Shown here one piece after another: positions 5,038 to 10,458 of a DNA stretch of 10,458 nt. A program made the position numbers and the translations under genes. The stretch spans positions 1 through 10,458 of the forward strand of contig CAKONA010000020.1 of the NCBI GenBank assembly GCA_934096785.1, given 5' to 3'. The stretch's first letter is position 1. Every line of letters starts with the position of its first letter. Source of the stretch: an uncultured Bacilli bacterium. GTDB taxonomy: Bacteria > Bacillota_I > Bacilli_A > RF39 > UBA660. The notes beneath the pieces are model-generated. The model searched no databases, had not been told where the DNA came from, and was given only the letters and a program-made list of their open reading frames with translations.

Positions 5038-6372
5038 ATGTTAAAAAATATTGAAACTCTTATTGAAGAAAAGAAATATTCAGAAATCAAACAAATTATT
5101 AATGAAATGAATGACTATGACATAGCGGAGATATTTGAAGACCTACCGACAACCGAACAATTAAAATTATTTAGATTACTTAAAAAAGATATCGCAGCTG
5201 ATGTATTTTCTTATATGGAAACAGATACTCAAAGTAAACTAATTACTCTACTTAGTGAAAAAGAAGCAGTTGATATTATTAATGATATGGCTAGTGATGA
5301 TGCTGCTGACTTAATGGATGAAATACCTGCTAATGTAGTAAGTAGACTTCTAAATAAAGTTGATGCTGAAGCAAGACGTGATATAAACCAATTATTAAAT
5401 TATCCAGATGATTCAGCTGGTAGTATTATGACTACTGAATATATGGATTTAAAAGAAGAAATAACTATAGAAGATGCTATTAAAAAAATTAAGAAAGAAT
5501 ATGATGATAAAGAAACTATTGATATATGTTTTGTAACAGATAAATCAAGAAAACTAATTGGTACTGTTAAACTAAAAGATTTAGTTTTAAATGACGAAGA
5601 TAAACTTATTAAAGATATTATGGATGATGACATAATGTCTGTTAGTACTCTAACTGATCAAGAAGAAGTAGCATCTATTATACAAGATTATGACCTTACT
5701 TCTATACCAGTAGTTGATACTGAAAATAAATTAGTTGGTATTATTACAATAGATGATATCATTGATATTATTGAAGAAGAAGCAACTGAAGATATTGAGA
5801 AAATGGCAGCTATCACACCTACTGAAAAACCATATTTAAAACTAAGTGTATTAGACCTTTATAAAAGTAGAATTCCTTGGCTATTACTTCTTATGATATC
5901 AGCAACATTTACAGGTAAGATTATTCAACACTATGAGGCAGCATTAGCTTCTTACGTAGTTTTAACTTCATTCATACCTATGCTTATGGATACAGGAGGT
6001 AACGCAGGTGGTCAATCATCAGTTACCATTATTCGTGGACTTTCACTTAACGATATAGAATACAAAGATACTTTAAAAGTCATATTAAAAGAAATAAGAG
6101 TTGCTTTGTTAGCTGGTATTACATTAGCTTTAGCTAACTTTGTGAAACTACTTATTATCGATAAAGTATCAACAAGCGTAGCATTAGTAGTATGCCTAAC
6201 ACTAGTAGTAACAGTTATAATTGCTAAAATAATAGGTTGTTCACTACCAATACTAGCAAAAAAAATAGGCTTCGACCCAGCTGTAATGGCAAGCCCATTC
6301 ATAACAACAATCGTAGATGCAATATCATTAATAGTTTACTTCCAAATAGCAACACATCTCCTAGGACTTTAA
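5038..6372 (+). CDS. mgtE: MgtE family magnesium channel/transporter
   Basis: This 444-residue MgtE is full length. Residues 1-125 are the helical N-domain, including DDAADLMDEIP at 87-97. YPDDSAGSIMTTEYM at 122-136 opens a CBS pair (about 130-250), the second CBS containing TSIPVVD and VGIITIDD. A connecting helix (about 245-275) leads to five membrane segments from 279 on. The pore signature FIPMLMDTGGNAGGQSS is at 312-328, and DPAVMASPFITTIVDAIS at 413-430 contains Asp427, the residue equivalent to the pore-lining Asp of Thermus MgtE. The cytoplasmic N and CBS domains bind Mg2+ and close the pore when internal Mg2+ is high. Gating is therefore probably at protein level; no riboswitch is seen. 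It is monocistronic with its own promoter and terminator. Confidence 0.97.
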   Translation: MLKNIETLIEEKKYSEIKQIINEMNDYDIAEIFEDLPTTEQLKLFRLLKKDIAADVFSYMETDTQSKLITLLSEKEAVDIINDMASDDAADLMDEIPANVVSRLLNKVDAEARRDINQLLNYPDDSAGSIMTTEYMDLKEEITIEDAIKKIKKEYDDKETIDICFVTDKSRKLIGTVKLKDLVLNDEDKLIKDIMDDDIMSVSTLTDQEEVASIIQDYDLTSIPVVDTENKLVGIITIDDIIDIIEEEATEDIEKMAAITPTEKPYLKLSVLDLYKSRIPWLLLLMISATFTGKIIQHYEAALASYVVLTSFIPMLMDTGGNAGGQSSVTIIRGLSLNDIEYKDTLKVILKEIRVALLAGITLALANFVKLLIIDKVSTSVALVVCLTLVVTVIIAKIIGCSLPILAKKIGFDPAVMASPFITTIVDAISLIVYFQIATHLLGL

Positions 6373-6399
6373 AAGACACTTCACACAGTGCCTTTTTTT
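6372..6399 (+). terminator. mgtE terminator
   Basis: AAAGACACT (6372-6380) pairs with AGTGCCTTT (6387-6395) with one A-C mismatch and a 6-nt loop, followed by T's to 6399. It overlaps the mgtE stop and abuts the end of the convergent surface-protein pseudogene. Confidence 0.75.
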
Positions 6400-7370
6400 A
6401 ATTATTCTTCAAAGTAAAATATCCAGGAGTATCTGCAGTATCTATACGAGCATATTCTTTATCAACATGATTACTATCATATTTAGTACAAGCTCCTCCA
6501 ACTAAACTAAAAGCATAGTTAAACATATTATTCATATTAGTTACATTACTTGTGTTAAAATTGCTTAAATCTATTGAAGTAATATTGGTAGTATCAAACA
6601 TCCAATCCATTGTTTTTACATTTCTTACATTCCAGGTTTCTAATCCTATAATTTCATTAATTTGGCTTCTTGAAAACATTTGACTCATTGAAGTAATAGG
6701 AACTTCATTTATATAAGTACATGGTACTTCAGTTACAGCATCAACACTAGTTTTATCAGATAACACCACAGACCAATAAGGACCAGTACTACTAATATTA
6801 TAAGTATAAGTATAAATTCCATTTACATATTTAGCATCTTGAGTAAGTTCTCCATCATAAGCACAATACACAGGCTTAGGTGCATTGTATTCAGATATAT
6901 CTACTTTACCAGTAAATGATTTCTTCATATTAGAACTTTGATCATAGTCTTTATCATCAAATGTTACTGTTATAGTGTATTCATGTGTTATACCTTTTGC
7001 TATTGATATATTATTCTTTATAAGTGCTGAAGTACTTGTGTCAGAAATTGGAACTGCTCTATAGATTCTATTGCATATACCACTTTCAGTTTGACTACTT
7101 GTTCCATAACCTGTATAACTCTTACATTCTAAAGTAACATGTAATTCATAATTCTCTATTGTACTGATTAAATCACTCCAGTTAAGTTGATATGTTACAT
7201 CTCTTTACCATCAGTATATCTAAGTCTTAAGTCTCCTGTATCCATAACAACATCTTTCCCAGAATCTTCTATTTAAAGTTTAAAATAAGCATAAGATACA
7301 CCAACTATGGCTAAAAGTAATAATATAATTACACCTACTGCCATAAAACTTTTAATTTTGTCTTGTTCAT
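6398..7370 (-). pseudogene. Broken membrane-anchored surface protein with DUF285 (BspA-type) repeats
   Basis: The gene is readable but in three frames. AAAGGA and ATG at 7370-7368 start a short frame (MNKTKLK...) that stops after 11 codons. A second frame carries a signal-anchor helix (MAVGVIILLLLAIVGVSYAY, about 7344-7285), hits TAA at 7275-7273, then continues with a DTGDLRLRYTDGKE stretch to a stop at 7197-7195. The third frame is open from 7204 to 6398. It reads DVTYQLNWSDL, then a CKSY-GICNRIYRAVPISD segment, ITHEYTITVTF, and finally DUF285-type repeats (VRNVKTMDWMFDTTNITSID, LSNFNTSNVTNMNNMF) ending GYFTLKNN. At least two frameshifts and one nonsense codon separate the parts, so it is probably a pseudogene, unless these are assembly errors. 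DUF285 repeats are found in BspA-like surface proteins. The first in-frame ATG of the long part is at 6928, with no good ribosome site. Confidence 0.8.
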
Positions 7371-7398
7371 ATTTTGTTTCCTTTCTAAAACTAAAGAA

Positions 7399-8379
7399 CT
7401 ATGCAAGACTCCTTGCGATAGTTCTATAATACTGTTCACTTAAATTACATCTTCCTGCTTTTACTCTTAACTTCTCTATTGCTTTTTCTTGAACACCTAA
7501 AGTCTTAAGTTTAGCATTCATTTTCATTATATCAATATTATTTTTAACCTTTCTAGCTCCGTTAATTAGTCCACCTTCACTAGTAAGTTCTAAATTCTCT
7601 TTTTTAGTTTCATTTATATCATTTGTGTAGTCTTCACGAGTACCTCTAATAGATGCTTTCATATCACTATATACTTGATATCTCTTATAGTCAGCATAAT
7701 ACTTTTCCATCTCTTTCATTTTTCTTCTTTGATACTTTTCTGACCCTTTATTAACTATTCTCTTTTGAATAGCTTGCATCTTTCCTTGCTTACTTTGTAG
7801 TTTCTCTATTCTAGCACATACTTTATTAATACGTTTTTCATTTATTTTCTTTTTAAACTTAGTTTTATAATTACGAGAACGTAAATCATCTAACTTCTCA
7901 TATTCATCTTTTAACTCTGAATCAACTTCATCAATCTTTTCATTTTGTCTTTGTACTCTTATATTGTCAATTGGATTCAATACACTCTCATCAAATCCAA
8001 AGTTAGGATCACTAATAAACACATTATCAATTACATCTTGATAACCATTCTTTGCTTCTTTTAATTTACTAACTAAGTCATCAATCTCTTTCTTAGATTC
8101 ATCTAAGTAACCACTCTCTTTCATATAAGAAGATAACTTCTCATACTTTTTTATAAGAGAATCATATTTACTCATTAAATTATCATGACTTTCTTTAACT
8201 TCATTACTAACAGATACTCTATGAACTAAAGGACTAAATTGTAACTTCTTTAACTCATCATAAGATAAATCATAATTCTCATCCTTAGCAGGCATATTAA
8301 AACTATTACATATAGAAACTATAGTTTTATAATCAATATTAGGAAGTCTACCACTACTAACAGCGTCTCTTATTGTCAT
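7399..8379 (-). CDS. Uncharacterised coiled-coil protein
   Basis: I do not recognise this 326-residue protein. It has no signal peptide or membrane segment. It is rich in Lys, Glu, Asp and Asn and mostly predicted helix by eye. Residues 1-55 look globular (MTIRDAVSSGRLPNIDY..., a possible small helical domain). Residues 60-110 and about 145-300 show long heptad-like charged stretches, with a very basic patch (YKTKFKKKINEKR) near 171-183 that could bind nucleic acid or acidic surfaces. The start overlaps the upstream DUF1292 stop by 4 nt (ATGA), and AAGGAG (8392-8387) lies 7 nt before the ATG, so the two are coupled. A short GC hairpin (7403-7416) near its end has no good T-run, so transcription may run on into the broken surface gene. 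It may be a lineage-specific structural or phage-tape-like protein; function unknown. Confidence 0.8.
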   Translation of the reverse strand: MTIRDAVSSGRLPNIDYKTIVSICNSFNMPAKDENYDLSYDELKKLQFSPLVHRVSVSNEVKESHDNLMSKYDSLIKKYEKLSSYMKESGYLDESKKEIDDLVSKLKEAKNGYQDVIDNVFISDPNFGFDESVLNPIDNIRVQRQNEKIDEVDSELKDEYEKLDDLRSRNYKTKFKKKINEKRINKVCARIEKLQSKQGKMQAIQKRIVNKGSEKYQRRKMKEMEKYYADYKRYQVYSDMKASIRGTREDYTNDINETKKENLELTSEGGLINGARKVKNNIDIMKMNAKLKTLGVQEKAIEKLRVKAGRCNLSEQYYRTIARSLA

Positions 8380-8642
8380 TCTGTTTCTCCTTCACTAAGT
8401 TCACTTACTACTCTATCAATTTCATTATTAATAAAGTCTATTTCTTTTTGATCACTAATAGTATCTAATGAATAATCATTTTCTTCTTCATTTAAAATAG
8501 ATGAAAATATAGTATCTTTTTGATTATTAACTGTATATATTATAAATGTTTTATCAAACTCTAAAGAATCAACTATATCAAGTACATTTATAGTTACCTC
8601 ACTCCCATCTTCAATAGTAACTTTTAATTTATTATCATCCAT
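8376..8642 (-). CDS. DUF1292 family protein (YrzB-like)
   Basis: This 88-residue acidic protein has the DUF1292 pattern: an N-terminal strand pair (KLKVTIEDGSEVTINVLDIVDSL), a second pair (KTFIIYTVNNQ), a SSILNEEEND acidic turn, and a C-terminal helix (EIDFINNEIDRVVSEL) with an acidic tail. Family members are small cytoplasmic proteins of unknown role, often found after ireB and ruvX (B. subtilis yrzL-yrzK-yrzB). Here it is about 8 kb from ireB-ruvX and coupled to a coiled-coil protein. The start is fixed by a perfect AGGAGGT (8655-8649) 6 nt before the ATG. Sequence divergence from Bacillus YrzB is considerable, so the family call is strong but not certain. Confidence 0.75.
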   Translation of the reverse strand: MDDNKLKVTIEDGSEVTINVLDIVDSLEFDKTFIIYTVNNQKDTIFSSILNEEENDYSLDTISDQKEIDFINNEIDRVVSELSEGETE

Positions 8643-8697
8643 ACATGTACCTCCTAGTATATATAAAGTTTACCACATTTACCATTTTCATACAATA

Positions 8698-8730
8698 GAA
8701 AAGAAGTGATTATATTATCTTTCACCTTCT
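8698..8730 (-). terminator. Terminator of spoIVB-like gene, overlapping its stop
   Basis: On the minus strand AGAAGGTGA (8730-8722) pairs with TCACTTCT (8709-8702), with a one-G bulge, and is followed by TTTTC. The stem includes the last codons of the protease gene. The loop of about 12 nt is long. Confidence 0.5.
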
Positions 8731-9689
8731 TCTAACATAGTTATTATTGATATTCCATATCCTAGTGTTACATTATCAACAAGTACATTAGTAACAGCCC
8801 CTATTATTTTATTATCTTGAATAATCGGTGAGCCACTCATACCTTGTACTATACCACCTGTCTTATTAAGAAGATTTGAATCTATCACTTCAAAACTAAA
8901 TGCTTTTTGTGTATCTTTCTTATTATAATATTTATCAACTATATTTATACTATATTTTTGAATATCATTATTTTTAGTAACTGTAAGTATATATGCATTT
9001 CCTTTTTTAATATCAGAAAACTCTCCTACTTCTATAGTATCTTTACTAGGAACACTATTATATATTCCATATATTCCTTTATTAGTGTTCTTTTCTATTG
9101 TACCAATTACTTTATCAAACATTATTTGAGCATTCTTACTTCCTACTTTACCATTTCTACTTTTATCTATACTAGTTACTTTACTATAAAGTATATTACC
9201 ATTTCTAACATCTACTCTGTTTCCTGTCTCACTCATAGTTATTTCATGACCTAAAGCTCCATATATTTTACTTATCGGATCTATATAACTAAGAGTACCA
9301 AGTCCAATTAATGAATCTTTTACATATAGCCCTGTCTTATATACATTATTTTCTATTTTAAGTTTCATATTGACTTCTATTCTTTTATTATTTCTCTCTA
9401 TCATAACATTAACACTATTTTTACTTAAATCACTCTTATCTACTTCATTAGTTAGTTCATCTATTGTATTAACATTTTTATCATTAACGCTTATTATCTT
9501 GTCTCCTATTTTAAAACTCTTTTTAGCAATGTATTCACCATCTACTTTATAAAAACCTACTACTACTAATCCTTCAGTATTTATCTTTATACCAACACTT
9601 TCTCCTCCTGGAATAATATATTTAGAATAAGCAAGTGAGACTATCGGAAATAAAAAAATAATAAATAACGTGAATAATACCTTTCTCAT
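8715..9689 (-). CDS. SpoIVB-like PDZ serine peptidase (family S55)
   Basis: This 324-residue exported protein has a signal peptide or anchor at 1-20 (KVLFTLFIIFLFPIVSLA), a PDZ domain at about 35-112 (IGDKIISVNDKNV at 61-73), and an S55 peptidase domain at 120-320. The triad can be proposed as His148 (YGALGHEI), Asp270 (FEVID) and Ser285 (VQGMSGSPII); the 15-residue Asp-Ser spacing equals that of B. subtilis SpoIVB (Asp363, Ser378). In sporulating Bacilli, SpoIVB is secreted into the space between forespore and mother cell and triggers the SpoIVFA/SpoIVFB checkpoint that activates sigma-K. It is about 100 residues shorter than the Bacillus protein (426), lacking N-terminal sequence. AGAGGTGG lies just before the ATG. 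It sits after xseA-xseB, matching a contracted Bacillus order. A role outside sporulation is possible. Confidence 0.88.
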   Translation of the reverse strand: MRKVLFTLFIIFLFPIVSLAYSKYIIPGGESVGIKINTEGLVVVGFYKVDGEYIAKKSFKIGDKIISVNDKNVNTIDELTNEVDKSDLSKNSVNVMIERNNKRIEVNMKLKIENNVYKTGLYVKDSLIGLGTLSYIDPISKIYGALGHEITMSETGNRVDVRNGNILYSKVTSIDKSRNGKVGSKNAQIMFDKVIGTIEKNTNKGIYGIYNSVPSKDTIEVGEFSDIKKGNAYILTVTKNNDIQKYSINIVDKYYNKKDTQKAFSFEVIDSNLLNKTGGIVQGMSGSPIIQDNKIIGAVTNVLVDNVTLGYGISIITMLEEGER

Positions 9690-9760
9690 AATCCACCTCT
9701 TTATTATTATTTCTTATATTATTTATTTTATATAACCACTTATTTCTATGGAAATAATTA
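9690..9760. other. Spacer between xseB and spoIVB-like gene
   Basis: It contains a 7-bp hairpin TTATTTC/GAAATAA (9740-9746 with 9751-9757) without a T-run, and AT-rich sequence that may hold a -10 for the protease gene. Neither a clear terminator nor a clear promoter can be named. Confidence 0.4.
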
Positions 9761-9982
9761 CTAATTTTCTTCTACTTCAAACTTACTCTCAGTACCATTT
9801 TCATTAACAAGTTTATTTATTGTTTCAGTAGCATTACTTAACTTACCTTCACAAAACTCTATTAATTTCATAGCTTCAGTATATTTAGTAATTGATTTAT
9901 CTAAATCTAACTCTCCACTTTCAAGTTCATTAACTATTTTTTCTAGTTCTTTTATTGATTGTTCAAATGTCTTTTCTTTCAT
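9761..9982 (-). CDS. xseB: Exodeoxyribonuclease VII small subunit
   Basis: This 73-residue protein is typical of XseB (about 60-80): FEQSIKELEKIVNELESGELDLDKSITKYTEAMKLIEFCEGKL at 5-47 is the family hallmark helical hairpin, followed by a short acidic tail. XseB binds the coiled-coil region of XseA; the complex degrades single-stranded DNA from both ends. The start overlaps the xseA stop by 4 nt (ATGA at 9982-9979), with AAAGGAG (9996-9990) upstream, so the subunits are translationally coupled. Confidence 0.95.
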   Translation of the reverse strand: MKEKTFEQSIKELEKIVNELESGELDLDKSITKYTEAMKLIEFCEGKLSNATETINKLVNENGTESKFEVEEN

Positions 9983-10458
9983 TCATTTACTCCTTTAACT
10001 GTTACATCAATATTACCATTACTTACTATTATATTTAAGTCGTCCCTTACACTAATATCTTTAGTATTCTTAACTATCTTACCATCTTTGTATATTATTG
10101 AATATCCTTTATCAAGCACATTCTTAGGATTTAATAGATCTAACTTTATTTTTAATGTATCTAATACTTTAGTATTATCATCTATTATTCTTTTAATACT
10201 AGAATTTATATCATCTTTTATATTCTTTATATAATCAATTTCTCTTTCCATAAGTACTTTAGGATTATTAAGTATATAGTTACATTTATATTTATCTAGT
10301 AGTTTTAAACTATTATCTAGTTTAACTTTAATACTATTGTTAAGTCTATCATATAATGTATCTAATTTTTGTTCTTTCATATCGTATAATCTCATTGGAT
10401 TATTAAGTATATAGTTACTTCTATATTTTTTAATAAGTTCATTATATGAGTATAATCT
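9979..10458 (-). CDS. xseA: Exodeoxyribonuclease VII large subunit, C-terminal part (gene runs off the window)
   Basis: The frame is open from the window end at 10458 to TGA at 9981-9979, giving 159 C-terminal residues with no start in view. The internal Met at 10395 is not the real start. The visible part is the long coiled-coil region that winds with XseB. It ends with the conserved XseA tail LLNPKNVLDKGYSIIYKDGK...V, a D.L.I.VSNG..DVTV barrel end. The nuclease catalytic domain lies upstream, out of the window. The coiled coil shows an internal repeat of NYILNNP spaced 45 residues apart, encoded by identical 22-nt tracts. Confidence 0.93.
   Translation of the reverse strand, partial: RLYSYNELIKKYRSNYILNNPMRLYDMKEQKLDTLYDRLNNSIKVKLDNSLKLLDKYKCNYILNNPKVLMEREIDYIKNIKDDINSSIKRIIDDNTKVLDTLKIKLDLLNPKNVLDKGYSIIYKDGKIVKNTKDISVRDDLNIIVSNGNIDVTVKGVNE
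10262..10418 (-). repeat. Internal direct repeat in xseA
   Basis: The 22 bases at 10262-10283 are identical to 10397-10418, 135 nt (45 codons) apart. Both encode NYILNNP within the coiled coil. Confidence 0.85.

Noticed and set aside
7403..7416. Terminator at the end of the coiled-coil gene
   Set aside because: The stem is only 5 bp and no T-run follows it.
9740..9757. Terminator between xseB and the protease gene
   Set aside because: A 7-bp A/T-rich hairpin without T-run; transcription may continue into the protease gene.
1..10458. Mycoplasma genetic code (TGA as Trp)
   Set aside because: TGA is the stop in two ATGA overlaps, and tryptophans in the conserved motifs are TGG.

Overview
The window looks like a chromosomal segment of a very AT-rich, low-GC Gram-positive bacterium (Bacillota, close to the Bacilli, Erysipelotrichia or uncultured RF39-type lineages). 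The evidence is the gene set (IreB/UPF0297, RuvX, DUF1292, MgtE, UppS, XseA/XseB and a SpoIVB-type S55 protease), the AGGAGG-type ribosome sites, the sigma-A-like promoters, and genes ending in TGA within ATGA overlaps, so TGA is a stop codon here and not Trp as in Mycoplasma. The lineage is inference; the gene families are recognised from their motifs.

Layout: (1) 6-672, minus strand: ireB-ruvX operon. (2) 798-2684, plus: a single 628-residue protein that fuses a complete IspH (last step of the MEP isoprenoid pathway) to a complete trans-polyprenyl diphosphate synthase. (3) 2672-2708: a strong shared terminator whose two arms encode the last residues and stop codons of the two converging genes. 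(4) 2696-3232, minus: a short DinD/Bro-N protein. (5) 3233-4168: an intergenic block of more than 900 bp holding four tiny hairpin transcription units on the plus strand. Each has its own strong promoter and a T-tract, all in nearly identical geometry. Interleaved on the minus strand are a divergent tRNA-Pro(UGG) gene and a decayed 5'-half copy of it. (6) 4169-4885, minus: uppS. (7) 5038-6372, plus: mgtE Mg2+ channel. (8) 6398-7370, minus: broken membrane-anchored surface protein gene with DUF285 (BspA-type) repeats. (9) 7399-8642, minus: an unrecognised coiled-coil protein translationally coupled to a DUF1292 protein. (10) 8715-9689, minus: SpoIVB-like PDZ/S55 serine protease. (11) 9761-10458, minus: xseB and the 3' end of xseA (exonuclease VII).

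Functionally, the IspH-prenyl synthase fusion and UppS form a line from HMBPP through IPP/DMAPP and an allylic diphosphate to undecaprenyl diphosphate, the lipid carrier for cell-wall synthesis. The order xseA-xseB-spoIVB is a contracted form of the Bacillus subtilis order xseA-xseB-ispA-dxs-tlyA-argR-recN-spoIVB, with ispA missing. A prenyl synthase instead appears fused to IspH elsewhere in the window.

The best candidate for something undescribed is the cluster of four miniature promoter-hairpin-T-tract units at 3299-4027 and its entanglement with an odd tRNA-Pro gene. No function can be assigned from sequence alone.
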